A stretch of 64,000 nucleotides of DNA from Bacteroidota bacterium (lineage in GTDB: Bacteria; Bacteroidota; Rhodothermia; Rhodothermales; JANQRZ01): positions 16,003 to 80,002 of the forward strand of contig JBCDKT010000003.1 of NCBI GenBank assembly GCA_038746285.1, given 5' to 3'. Position numbers and translations under genes: made by a program. Shown here one piece after another: positions 8,017-16,155 of this stretch. The notes below the pieces were generated by a model. That model worked only from the letters and a program-made list of their open reading frames with translations. It searched no databases and was not told the DNA's origin. Positions within the stretch are counted from its first letter, which is position 1. Every line of letters begins with the position of its first letter.

Positions 8017-10374
8017 TCACCATCCGATCCGGCCGCGGCGCTCCTCGTCGCGGCGCTGCTGCTCGCGCTCGTTGTAGCGGTCCAGGAGGCGCTGCACGGC
8101 GGTGCGGTCGTCCTCCTCGACCGGCGGCGGCGGGTCGGGGCGGACGTAGCCGCTCGGCGGCTCGAAGCGGTTGCGGTCGAAGGCGGCGGCCAGCTCGGTC
8201 TCCGAGGCGTCGACGCGGCGCACGAAGTCGCCGACGACGTGGAGCGCGTTGTGCGCGCCCTGGCCCCACCACGAGGTGCGGAAGGCCACGCGGCGGTCGT
8301 TCCAGCCAACCCACGCGCCGGCTACGAGGTCAGGGTGCATCAGCATGAACCAACCGTCGGCGCTCTCCTGCGTGGTGCCGGTCTTGCCGGCGAAGTCGGC
8401 GTTGCGGAGGCCGTACTTCCAGCGGATGCGCTGCCCGGTCCCGTTTTCGACGACCTCGCGCATCATGTCGACGACGGTGTAGGCCGTGCTCGCCGAGAGC
8501 GCCTCGCGGCCCTGCGGCTCGAAGCGGGCGATGACGTTCCCCTGCCGGTCTTCGATCCGGGTGATGAGCTTGGGCTCGTGGTAGACCCCGCCGTTGGCGA
8601 GCGTCGTGTAGGCCCCGACCATCTCCAGCAGCGTCACGTCGCTCACCCCGAGGCCAATCGAGCGGACGGCCTCGACGGGGCTCTCGACGCCGAGGCGCCG
8701 GGCGTACGTGGCGACCGTCGCCGGGCCGATCTCCTGCGTCAGCCGCGCCGTCGGAATGTTTTTGCTCTGGCCGAGCGCGGTGCGGAGCGTGACGTAGTCG
8801 CCCGTCGAGCCCCCGGAGTTGCGCGGCGTCCAGGGCGCGAGCGGCGGCTGCCGCCAGACGAACGTCGAGTCCATCAGCCGGTAGTAGGGCGAGTAGCCGT
8901 TGTCGATGGCGGCGATGTAGACGAACGGCTTGAACGTCGAGCCGGGTTGCCGCTTGGCGGTCTGGACGTGGTCGAACTTGTCGGCCACGAAGTCGCGCCC
9001 GCCGACCCACGCCTTGACGTAGCCCGTGCCCGGATCGACGGCGACGAAGCCGGCTTCGAGGCGGGTCTTGTCGGTCCTGAGCGAGTCCATGAACGCCTCG
9101 TCCTGCCGGAGCTGGGCCGTCGCTGCGTCGCGCTCGACGCCCTGGCGGCGGAGGCTGCGCCAGCGGTCGGTGTCACGCACGAAGGCATCGACGAGGCGGC
9201 TCTTGCTGTCCCAGAAGTAGGCCCACGGCTCGACGTCGTTGTCCCGGAGGTAGGTCTCGTACGCGTCCTCCTGGCGCGACGAGAAGAAGCGCCGCCCAGC
9301 CCACTCGACATCGACCACGTTCTGGAGCTTCTGGGTCTGCTCGGTCACCGCCGCCTGGGCCATCGCCTGGATCCGGCTGTCGATGGACGTGTGGACGACG
9401 AGGCCGTCGGAGTAGATGTCGTAGCCGTTCGCCTCGCCCCAGTCCTTGAGCTGCTTGCGCAGGATCTCGGCGAAGTGCGGGGCGAGGTTGTCGGTGTGGG
9501 AGTAGACGTTGAAGTCGAGCGCGATCGAGTCGGCGCGGAGTTCGTCGTAGCGGGCGCGCTCCAGCATCCCCTCGCGGACCATCGACGCCATGACGAGGTT
9601 GCGGCGCTCGGCGGCGCGCTCGGGGTAGGAGACCGGGTTGTAGCGGCTCGGGCCTTTGAGCATCCCGACGAGCGTCGCGGCCTCCTCCGTGTTGAGGTCC
9701 GAGGCGGGCTTGTTGAAGTAGGTCTGGGCAGCGGCCTCGATCCCGAAGGCGTTGTAGTTCCACGCGACGGTGTTGAGGTACATCTCCGCGATCTCGTCCT
9801 TCGTGTAGCGCCGCTCGAGCTGGACGGCGGTCAGGATCTCCTTGACCTTGCGCGTGACCGTCCGGTCGAAGCCGACCGCCTCGTAGAGGTTGCGGGCGAG
9901 TTGCATCGTGATCGTCGACGCGCCGCGCACGCCCTTGCCGGTGAGCACGCCGTAGGCGACCGCCCCCCAGCCGCGCATGTCCACGCCCCAGTGCCCGTAG
10001 AACCGGCGGTCCTCGAGCGCGACGAGCGCCCGCGTCATCTCGGGCGAGATCTCGGCCGCCGTCACCCAGGTCCGGTTCTCGCCGAGGTAGTAGCGCGCCA
10101 GTTCGGCCCCGTCGGCGGTGTAGGCCACGGTCGACTCCAGGTGCTCGGGGTTCTCGATCAGCTCGGTCGGCGGGAGCGTGAACGAGAGCGCGAAGAGGTA
10201 GAGCAGGACCGCGAGCGCCGCCCCGCCGATCCCGAGACCGATCCACTTGAGCGCGCCGAGGGAGCGCCGGTGGAGTGCGGCCGCCGCCTCGGCCTTCGCG
10301 GCTCCGCTGCGCCGGGCGTCGGGGTCCTCGAAGTAGCGGTTGAGTTCGTCGTCGGAGTACGGCTCGTCGGGCAT
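8017..10374 (-). CDS. class A penicillin-binding protein (bifunctional, PBP1A type)
   Basis: 785 residues from the ATG at 10374 (MPDEPYSDDELNRYF). A short acidic cytoplasmic tail is followed by one membrane helix (about residues 42-65). The glycosyltransferase-51 domain carries ALEDRRFYGHWGVD (near 118), GASTITMQLARNL and RYTKDEIAEMYLN. The transpeptidase domain carries the SxxK motif in GSTFKPF (near 476), SKN in GQSKNIPTARL (near 536) and the KTG box GKTGTT (near 662). All catalytic motifs are intact, so it should polymerise and cross-link peptidoglycan at the periplasmic face. An upstream in-frame extension toward 11445 is shadow of lpxH and is not part of this gene. It lies directly behind lpxH. 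Confidence 0.95.
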   Translation of the reverse strand: MPDEPYSDDELNRYFEDPDARRSGAAKAEAAAALHRRSLGALKWIGLGIGGAALAVLLYLFALSFTLPPTELIENPEHLESTVAYTADGAELARYYLGENRTWVTAAEISPEMTRALVALEDRRFYGHWGVDMRGWGAVAYGVLTGKGVRGASTITMQLARNLYEAVGFDRTVTRKVKEILTAVQLERRYTKDEIAEMYLNTVAWNYNAFGIEAAAQTYFNKPASDLNTEEAATLVGMLKGPSRYNPVSYPERAAERRNLVMASMVREGMLERARYDELRADSIALDFNVYSHTDNLAPHFAEILRKQLKDWGEANGYDIYSDGLVVHTSIDSRIQAMAQAAVTEQTQKLQNVVDVEWAGRRFFSSRQEDAYETYLRDNDVEPWAYFWDSKSRLVDAFVRDTDRWRSLRRQGVERDAATAQLRQDEAFMDSLRTDKTRLEAGFVAVDPGTGYVKAWVGGRDFVADKFDHVQTAKRQPGSTFKPFVYIAAIDNGYSPYYRLMDSTFVWRQPPLAPWTPRNSGGSTGDYVTLRTALGQSKNIPTARLTQEIGPATVATYARRLGVESPVEAVRSIGLGVSDVTLLEMVGAYTTLANGGVYHEPKLITRIEDRQGNVIARFEPQGREALSASTAYTVVDMMREVVENGTGQRIRWKYGLRNADFAGKTGTTQESADGWFMLMHPDLVAGAWVGWNDRRVAFRTSWWGQGAHNALHVVGDFVRRVDASETELAAAFDRNRFEPPSGYVRPDPPPPVEEDDRTAVQRLLDRYNEREQQRRDEERRGRIGW

Positions 10375-10430
10375 ACGGCGGTGGGGTGGGCGCTCGCTCG
10401 GGCGGAAAAACGGCGGGGGATTCTGGGTTA

Positions 10431-11216
10431 TTACACAGGCCCTGCCCGATGTTCCGTCCGGGCCAGAACTTCGGCCTCGGCTCCGGTCCAGCGCAGCAGG
10501 GCGAGGCCGCCCGCGTCCAACCGGGCGAAGGTCCGCTCGGCGAAGAAGTAGCCGGGGTTGAGGTAGGTCCCCTCGGGCCAGGCGCTCAGCTCGGCCTGGT
10601 GGGTGTGGCCGTGGACCACGAGGTCGGCGGAGGTGGTGGCGAGGTGCCGCCGGGCGGAGGCGCGGAGGTCGCGGACGAACGGGTCCTCGGGCGCACCGTC
10701 GCCGCGCAGGGCGTACCAGCGGGCGAGGCGGAAGCCCCAGTCGCCGGGCGGGAGGCTGCGGTAGAGCCAGTACGCGAGCCGGTTGCGCAGGACCGGCTTG
10801 GCGAGGTTGTAGCCCCAGTCCGAGGCCACGAGGCCGTCGCCGTGCGTGAGGTAGGCCTCGTACGGCCCGAGGCGCACCGCGAGGTCGCCGAGCACGCGCA
10901 CGCCGAGCTCGGTCTCGAAGTAGTCCAAGTGCCACGGGTCGCGGTTGCCGACGAGGTAGGTCGCGGGCAGGCCGCCGTCGGTCCACGCCGCGAGCGCGCC
11001 CTGCAGCCGGACGAAGCCTTTCGGGACGAGGGTGCCGTACTCGATGAACTGGTTGAACACGTCGCCGACGAGGAACAGCCCGCCGCCGCCGCGCTCGGTG
11101 CCCTCGCGCACCGCGTCCTCGTGCGCGCCCAGCACGGCGATGGCGTCGCGCTCGGCGGCGCGGCTCTCGGCGTCGGTGCCGCGCCCGAGGTGGAGGTCCG
11201 AGAGGAAGAGGTACAC
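10431..11216 (-). CDS. lpxH: UDP-2,3-diacylglucosamine hydrolase-like phosphoesterase
   Basis: 261 residues if translation starts at the GTG at 11216, where the family N-terminus (YLFLSDLHLGRG) begins at once. Metallophosphoesterase motifs follow: SDLHLG, LVGDVFNQF, LVGNRDPWHLD, LTHGDGL and VVHGHTHQAEL. LpxH removes UMP from UDP-diacylglucosamine in lipid A synthesis at the inner membrane; length and the GNRD motif fit LpxH rather than other phosphoesterases. No ATG is available without reading through the adjoining tandem repeat. The repeat (11221-11316) starts 5 nt from the GTG, so the translation initiation region is made of repeat DNA. The PBP gene follows 56 nt downstream. Confidence 0.85.
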   Translation of the reverse strand: MYLFLSDLHLGRGTDAESRAAERDAIAVLGAHEDAVREGTERGGGGLFLVGDVFNQFIEYGTLVPKGFVRLQGALAAWTDGGLPATYLVGNRDPWHLDYFETELGVRVLGDLAVRLGPYEAYLTHGDGLVASDWGYNLAKPVLRNRLAYWLYRSLPPGDWGFRLARWYALRGDGAPEDPFVRDLRASARRHLATTSADLVVHGHTHQAELSAWPEGTYLNPGYFFAERTFARLDAGGLALLRWTGAEAEVLARTEHRAGPV

Positions 11217-11220
11217 GAGC

Positions 11221-11316
11221 GGGGAGGAGCGGAAGCGGGGAGGAGCGGAAGCGGGGAGGAGCGGAAGCGGGGAGGAGCGGAAGCGGGGAGGAGCGGAAGC
11301 GGGGAGGAGCGGAAGA
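11221..11316. repeat. 16-bp tandem repeat, six copies, abutting the lpxH start
   Basis: The unit GGGGAGGAGCGGAAGC occurs five times perfectly and a sixth time with its last base changed. The array lies between lpxH (minus, start 11216) and the plus-strand rhomboid gene (start 11444), so it forms the lpxH leader. The unit is not a multiple of three and copies are identical, the profile of an array prone to slippage. A related but degenerate patch (CTTCCGCTCTTCCGTTCC) follows near 11340-11360. Confidence 0.95.
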
Positions 11317-11443
11317 TAGGCGAGGCGGTGGAGCGCAAAATCTTCCGCTCTTCCGTTCCTGCGCTCTTCCACACCTGAGGCGCAACCTTCCCCCAGGCGG
11401 CTCGTTCGACCATGCCCCAGCCCGAGGAACCGCGCCCGACCGC

Positions 11444-12157
11444 ATGTCCCAGAACGCCTACGCCCCGCCGACGTGGTCCGTGATGCCACCGGTGATCAAG
11501 AACCTGCTGATCATCAACGGCCTCGCGTTTTTCGCCACGCTCGCGCCGCAGCTCCAGCAGCTCCTGTTCAACTGGTTCGCCCTGTGGCCGATGGGGACGC
11601 CGGAGGTCGCGCCGGGGCGCTTCGGGGCGATGCAGGACGTGCCCCAGTTCTACCCGTGGCAGTTGGTCACGACCGCCTTCCTGCACGGTGGCTTCGGGCA
11701 CATCCTGTTCAACATGTTCGGCCTCTGGATGTTTGGGATGCGGATCGAGAACACATGGGGGAGCCAGCGCTTTGCATTCTTCTACTTCTTCTGCGTCATC
11801 GGGGCGAGCCTGACGCAGCTCGTCGTCACCTCGGCCCCGTTCCTGTTCGGCATCGGCGACCCAGTGATCGTGCCGACGGTCGGGGCCTCGGGCGGCGTCT
11901 TCGGGGTGCTCCTGGCCTTCGGGATGATGTACCCCGAGGAGCGGATCATGCTCCTCTTCCCGCCGATCCCGATGAAGGCGAAGTGGTTCGTGATCGGGCT
12001 GATGGCGCTCCAGCTCTACGCGGGCATCACCGGGACGCAGGCCGGCGTGGCGAACTTCGCCCACCTCGGCGGCGCGATCGCCGGCTTCCTCCTCATCCAG
12101 TACTGGCGTGGCAAGCTGCCCGTGGGGCCGCGCCCGCACCACTCCGCGTACCGATGA
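11444..12157 (+). CDS. rhomboid family intramembrane serine protease, active type
   Basis: 237 residues with about six membrane segments. The catalytic serine motif GASGGVFG and the catalytic histidine in FAHLGG are both present, as is the HGGFGHILFNMFGLW segment that supplies the oxyanion His and Asn, and the L1-loop ENTWGSQRF region. Rhomboids cleave single-pass membrane proteins inside the bilayer; the substrate is unknown. A second rhomboid-like gene follows 85 nt downstream, probably in the same transcription unit or with its own promoter box at 12209. The start ATG comes directly after the lpxH leader region, so the two genes are divergent. Confidence 0.93.
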   Translation: MSQNAYAPPTWSVMPPVIKNLLIINGLAFFATLAPQLQQLLFNWFALWPMGTPEVAPGRFGAMQDVPQFYPWQLVTTAFLHGGFGHILFNMFGLWMFGMRIENTWGSQRFAFFYFFCVIGASLTQLVVTSAPFLFGIGDPVIVPTVGASGGVFGVLLAFGMMYPEERIMLLFPPIPMKAKWFVIGLMALQLYAGITGTQAGVANFAHLGGAIAGFLLIQYWRGKLPVGPRPHHSAYR

Positions 12158-12208
12158 AGGAGGCAGTGGAGCGCGCATGCCGTAGCTTGAGTTCTTCTGT
12201 TCTCTTGC

Positions 12209-12216
12209 TACCTTCT
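12209..12216 (+). promoter_or_regulatory. TACCTTCT -7-like box
   Basis: The box ends 26 nt before the ATG of the second rhomboid gene; a second weaker match, TAGCTTGA, lies at 12183-12190. It fits the recurring TAnnTT(G/C) pattern of this window. Confidence 0.35.
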
Positions 12217-12242
12217 CTCCAGGCCGTCCCTACTTTTACTCT

Positions 12243-13205
12243 ATGAACGGAGAATCTCCCCTCGACCGGTTCCGGCGGTGGTACAACATGCTGCCGCCTG
12301 CGCTACGCCTGTTGATGACGGTCAACACGGTCCTCTTTCTGGCGTGGTTCATCCTCCAGCTCGTGCAGCCGGCGGCAGAGTTCGTGGTGGACTACCTCGC
12401 GCTCAACACGGCACTGCCAACGCCGCTCTTCCGGCCCTGGCAGCTGCTGAGCTACAGCGTGCTACACCTAGACACGAGCTTCCTCGGGCTGATCACGTTC
12501 GCGTTCGACATGCTCTGGCTCTACTGGATGGGCCGCGACTACGAGGAGACCTTCGGCAGCCACCGGCTGTTCGGGCTCTACGTGCTGGCAGCGGTGGGCG
12601 GGGCGCTCCTGGCCGTCTTCGGCGGGGCCACGCTCGGCGGCAGCGCGCTGATCTACGGCTCGATGTCGGCTGTCTTCGGCGTGCTCTGCTGCGTGGCGAC
12701 GCTCTACCCGAACCGGGGCATTGGGCTGTTCCTGCTCGGCGTCGTCCCGCTGAAGTGGCTGGCGATTGGCTTCCTCGCGCTCTTGGTGCTCACGTCGCTG
12801 CGGAGTCCGGCCTACGTCCTGCTCTACCTCGGCGGGGCCGGCATCGGCTTTCTCTTTGCGAAGGCGCAGCAGAACGGGACCGACCTCGCCGCGTGGGCCC
12901 AGGTGTTCTTCCCGTCGCGCACCGAGCGCACGCCGGCTCCGTCCGGGGAGAAGTCGGGGATGTTCGGCCGCCTGGAGCAGTGGCTAGCCCGGCGCAGCAA
13001 GGACGACCCGAAGCCGGCGCGCTCCAGCGCCTCGCGGGCCTCGGACCCGCCGCGCCGCGCGAAGCGCCGCCCGCGCCCGGCCGCACCGCCGCCCGCCGGC
13101 CCGGCCGACGTGGACCGCATCCTGGACAAGATCAGCGAGCGCGGCTACGACGCGCTCACCGAGGAGGAGAAACGCATCCTCATCGAGGCGAGCGAGGGTA
13201 ACTAG
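12243..13205 (+). CDS. rhomboid-like pseudoprotease with soluble C-terminal tail
   Basis: 320 residues: a six-helix rhomboid core (to about residue 200) and a basic, proline-rich cytoplasmic tail (to 320). Aligning by eye with the neighbour, GASGGVFG is replaced by YGSMSAVFG, so the catalytic serine position is Met, and FAHLGG is replaced by LLYLGG, so the catalytic histidine is Tyr. The Asn of the oxyanion region is also missing (LGLITFAFDMLWLYWMG). It therefore looks like an inactive rhomboid, comparable in concept to eukaryotic iRhoms. The tail ends with a short acidic helix (SERGYDALTEEEKRILIEASEGN), a motif often seen at the end of rhomboid proteins in this lineage. The partner protease upstream suggests a regulatory or substrate-presenting role. 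Confidence 0.8.
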   Translation: MNGESPLDRFRRWYNMLPPALRLLMTVNTVLFLAWFILQLVQPAAEFVVDYLALNTALPTPLFRPWQLLSYSVLHLDTSFLGLITFAFDMLWLYWMGRDYEETFGSHRLFGLYVLAAVGGALLAVFGGATLGGSALIYGSMSAVFGVLCCVATLYPNRGIGLFLLGVVPLKWLAIGFLALLVLTSLRSPAYVLLYLGGAGIGFLFAKAQQNGTDLAAWAQVFFPSRTERTPAPSGEKSGMFGRLEQWLARRSKDDPKPARSSASRASDPPRRAKRRPRPAAPPPAGPADVDRILDKISERGYDALTEEEKRILIEASEGN

Positions 13206-13234
13206 TGCTGCGACAAGCTCACGCTGACAGGTAG

Positions 13235-13323
13235 GTCATCCCGAACTCGGTTCAGACCGCGCAGCAGCGGCGCAGCCTATCGCCAAGCCACGCCTTAGAT
13301 CCCGGATCAGGGTCCGGGATGAC
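13235..13323. repeat. MITE-like element with GTCATCCCG ends
   Basis: GTCATCCCGAACTCGGTTCAG at the left and, in reverse orientation, GTCATCCCGGACCCTGATCC at the right enclose about 45 bp. Ends beginning GTCATCCCG resemble intergenic repeats that I recall from many Gram-negative genomes. It sits between the rhomboid pair and the EEP hydrolase. No transposase is present, so any mobility would need help in trans. Confidence 0.6.
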
Positions 13324-13456
13324 AAGGTGGAGCGACCTGTCCGTCTCAACGTGCCAGAGGACTAGGACGCGTAGGCGGGGCAGAGCGGAAGCGAGGCGCG
13401 ACGAGTCCCGCGATCTTCCGATCTTCCGTCGTATTCCTCGTCCACGCCCGACTGCC

Positions 13457-14551
13457 GTGCGCCGCACCCTCTGGTTCCTGTTCGCCTTGCTCGACGGCCT
13501 GGTGCTCGGGCTGGCGGCGGCGGGGTGGGCGGCGGCCTACGTGGACCCACGGGTTTTTTGGTGGCCTGCGCCGGTAGCGGTCGGTCTGCCCCTGTTCGCA
13601 CTCGCCTTGGTTGGGCTGACGGTCCTGCTGGTGGCGCAGAAGCGCTGGGGCTGGGCGGTGCTCCACGGGGCCGCGCTGGCCGTGCTGGCCGTCCGGCTCG
13701 TGCCGCTGGAGCGGCTGGAGGCCCGCGCCGCGCCCGCGCCGGGCGACCTCACGGTGATGACGCTCAACGCCCCGCGCTACGGCGACAGCGCCGAGCAGCT
13801 CACGGCCGACGTGGCAGCCCTGCTGGCCGCCGAGCAGCCGGGCCTCGTGGCGCTGCAAGAGGCCGGGGCCGAGCACGCCCGCCGCCCGCCGTACCGACCC
13901 GTCATCGCCTCCTACGTGCAGCCTGCTGTCGACTCCCTCGGCTACCGGCTCGCGATCCCCCCGGACTGGGAAACCGAACTGCCGCTGCTTGTCCGCCTCG
14001 ACGCGCCGGGCGACTTCGCCGTGCTGGAGCAGAGCCAGGAGGTGCTGGCACGGGGACCTGAGGACGAGGGGGCTTCGCGCTACGTCCGCACCCACTTCCG
14101 GTGGCAAGGGCGTGAGGGCGTCCACTACAACCTCCACCTCCGCTCGTTCGGGGCGGCGAAGCCGTGGGACGTGCGCCTGGACACGGTCGAGGCGGAGATG
14201 TGGCTGCCGTTCCTCGAGCGCTACCGGAGGGCGTATCAGCGCCGCGCCGACGAGGTAGAGCAGGTCCTGGCGAGCGTCGAGGCCGAGACGCTGCCGGTGC
14301 TGCTCTCGGGCGACCTCAACGCGACGCCCGACAACTGGACCTACCGCCGGCTCGCCGAGGGCCGCACCGATGCCTTCCGCCTGGCCGGGTCGGGGTGGGG
14401 CGGCACCTACCGCGCCGACCGCCCGCTCGTGCGGATCGACTTCGTGCTGGCCGGTCCGGCGTGGGACGTGGTGGCCGCGCACGTCCCGGACGTGGAGTTC
14501 TCGGACCACCGCCCGGTCGTGGCGCGCCTCCGGTGGCGCGAGGCGGAGTGA
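13457..14551 (+). CDS. membrane-anchored endonuclease/exonuclease/phosphatase (EEP) family protein
   Basis: 364 residues if the GTG at 13457 is used; an upstream start at 13319 would only add arginine-rich sequence from the repeat region. Two to three N-terminal membrane helices (LFALLDGLVLGLAAAGW, LFALALVGLTVLLVAQ, AVLHGAALAVLAVRLV) precede the catalytic domain. EEP motifs are seen in order: MTLNAPRYG, VALQEAG, SGDLNATPD and FSDHRPVVA, supplying the Asn, Glu, Asp-Asn and His residues of the fold. Members are phosphodiesterases acting on nucleic acids, phospholipids or inositol phosphates; topology suggests an extracytoplasmic domain. The exact substrate cannot be read from sequence. Confidence 0.8.
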   Translation: MRRTLWFLFALLDGLVLGLAAAGWAAAYVDPRVFWWPAPVAVGLPLFALALVGLTVLLVAQKRWGWAVLHGAALAVLAVRLVPLERLEARAAPAPGDLTVMTLNAPRYGDSAEQLTADVAALLAAEQPGLVALQEAGAEHARRPPYRPVIASYVQPAVDSLGYRLAIPPDWETELPLLVRLDAPGDFAVLEQSQEVLARGPEDEGASRYVRTHFRWQGREGVHYNLHLRSFGAAKPWDVRLDTVEAEMWLPFLERYRRAYQRRADEVEQVLASVEAETLPVLLSGDLNATPDNWTYRRLAEGRTDAFRLAGSGWGGTYRADRPLVRIDFVLAGPAWDVVAAHVPDVEFSDHRPVVARLRWREAE

Positions 14552-14568
14552 GCGCATGGGGGTTTCCC

Positions 14569-14659
14569 GGCGTGGAGAGTTGGGAGGGCAAGGAGGGAGC
14601 AGCGGTGCAGCACGCTCGAAAACAGCTTCTCCCTCCCGACCTTCCCTTCACTCCACGCC
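14569..14659. repeat. long imperfect inverted repeat (35-nt arms)
   Basis: Arms 14569-14603 and 14625-14659 match at 27 of 35 positions in inverted orientation, starting GGCGTGGAG and ending CTCCACGCC, with a 21-nt loop. It lies between the EEP gene and the L,D-transpeptidase gene. Arms this long exceed a normal terminator; a structured RNA, terminator or mobile repeat are all possible. Confidence 0.6.
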
Positions 14660-14735
14660 GAGCCCTACTGGGCCTCAGGGAGAACCGAAGGCCGGGGCGA
14701 GGGCGTACCAGGCCGCCTGCTAGCTCACGCCTCCG

Positions 14736-15704
14736 ATGACACACGCCTCGCTTCGCCTCACCCTCTGCCTCCTGGGCATCCTAACCTGCGCCGTTCCGAC
14801 CCTGGCGCAGAGCAGCTACGGGCGCACCTACGACCAGGACGACCTCGAAGCGCTCCTCTACAGCCGCCAGAGCGACCTCGGCGACATCCCCGAGGTGACG
14901 TACCGCTACCACGTGCTCAGCGACCCCGAGGGCAACTCGGTCTGGGCGCGGCACCGGTTCTACAAAGCTATCGGCGACGGCGACGTGCGGCGCGGGCGCG
15001 ACCTCCTGCCGCTCATCGAGTTCATCAACTACGTCCGCGTCCAGGAACTCCGCACCGGCGACACGCTCATCGTCCCGAGCCGCGTGGACCTCGACATGCG
15101 CGCCTACGCGCCGTTCCCGCGCCGCTACGAGGGCGGGGCCGAGTTGGACAAGCTGTTCGTGATCGACAAGGAGGTGCAGGCGTGGGCGGCCTACGAGTAC
15201 GGCCGCCTGAAGCGGTGGGGCGTGGTCAACACCGGCGCGCCCGGCTCGCGGACCCCCGGCGGGCGCTACAACTTCAACTGGCAGGTCGAGGAGCGCATCT
15301 CCTCCGAGAGCCCGCCCGGCGAGGAGTGGCTGATGCGCTGGGTGTTCAACTTCCACCGCACGCGCGGCTTCCACGTCCACCAGTACACCATGCCGACCGG
15401 CGCGCCCGCCTCGCACGGCTGCGTCCGGCTCATCGCCGCCGACGCGAAGTGGATCTACGACTGGGCTGACGGCTGGACCCGCGACGCGGCCCAAAACGTC
15501 ACCCGCCAGGGCACGACTGTCCTCGTCCTCGGTGACGGGCTCGAGCCGGAGGGCCGCCCGCAGCGCTTTGTCCGCACGCCGCGCGGCCCGCACGTCAACA
15601 CGGTCGCGCTTCCGGCGAGCCCGTGGGACGTCCCGCCCGGCACCGAGCAGCAAGTCCTCTTCGACCGTCTCCGCGCCGAGCGTGCGCAGCGCAGCGTCCC
15701 CTAG
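14736..15704 (+). CDS. L,D-transpeptidase (YkuD) family protein, exported
   Basis: 322 residues. A signal peptide (LCLLGILTCAVPTLAQ-SS) is followed by an N-terminal region of unknown fold and a YkuD domain from about residue 130. The active-site motif is ASHGCVRL (near 225-232), preceded by the family histidine in FHVHQYTMPTG. L,D-transpeptidases cross-link peptidoglycan or attach proteins to it in the periplasm, using a Cys nucleophile. N-terminal LysM-like residues (RTGDTLIVPSR) suggest wall contact but are not conclusive. Next to it lies a decayed antiporter gene. Confidence 0.85.
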   Translation: MTHASLRLTLCLLGILTCAVPTLAQSSYGRTYDQDDLEALLYSRQSDLGDIPEVTYRYHVLSDPEGNSVWARHRFYKAIGDGDVRRGRDLLPLIEFINYVRVQELRTGDTLIVPSRVDLDMRAYAPFPRRYEGGAELDKLFVIDKEVQAWAAYEYGRLKRWGVVNTGAPGSRTPGGRYNFNWQVEERISSESPPGEEWLMRWVFNFHRTRGFHVHQYTMPTGAPASHGCVRLIAADAKWIYDWADGWTRDAAQNVTRQGTTVLVLGDGLEPEGRPQRFVRTPRGPHVNTVALPASPWDVPPGTEQQVLFDRLRAERAQRSVP

Positions 15705-15713
15705 CCCACCACC

Positions 15714-16155
15714 ATGCAGACCCTGGAGTACGCGGTCGCCTTCGCCCTCATCTGCCTCGCCTCGTACCTGATCGGAGGGGTCCAAGTGGCTGCGCCTCCC
15801 GACCATCACAGGCTACCTCTTCGTCGGGGCGTTCGTCATCGACCCCGCCACGGCGATCGTCACCCTGCTGGAGCAGGCGGTGCGCGTGCCCCAGGCCACG
15901 GCCCTGCTGCTGCACCGCGACGCGGACCGGTCGGTCGAGCAGATGCGCCTCTCGAACCCCGAACTCGAAGGCCTGCCGCTGCGCGACCTCCGCCTCCCGC
16001 TCGATGTGCTCGTGCTGGAGGTCGGGCGCGGTGGGAGCAGCGTCGTGCCGAGCGGTCACACCGTGCTCTACCGGGGCGACGAGGTGACGCTCGTGGCGAA
16101 GCCGGACTCGCTCGACGGGGCGCGGCTGCGCCTGGTGGGCGGCCGCACCGTGTGA
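15714..16155 (+). pseudogene. remnant of a CPA2-type cation:proton antiporter
   Basis: The first frame (from ATG 15714) encodes LEYAVAFALICLASYLIG, a typical first helix of CPA2/KefB antiporters. The continuation KWLRLPTITGYLFVGA is found only after a +1 shift near 15776. That frame then jumps, at about residue 40, straight to LLEQAVRVPQATALLLHRD and a TrkA-C-like end (LPLDVLVLEVGRGG, SGHTVLYRGDEVTLVAKP) with stop at 16155. Most membrane helices and the NAD-binding domain are therefore missing. It is a deleted and frameshifted relic. An intact CPA2 gene lies at 24576, and the Mrp operon follows directly. Confidence 0.8.

Noticed and set aside
7534..10551. A 1005-codon plus-strand frame opposite the PBP gene
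   Set aside because: It is the antisense shadow of a strongly coding GC-rich gene; composition is Arg/Val/Asp-rich with no family signal.
11221..11316. Possible CRISPR or origin iterons
   Set aside because: Units are contiguous 16-mers without spacers, and no replication protein gene or DnaA boxes are near.
8017..11445. A 1142-codon minus-strand frame reading through PBP into lpxH and the repeat array
   Set aside because: Only the part from 10374 has PBP features; the rest is out of frame with lpxH and is arginine-rich shadow sequence.
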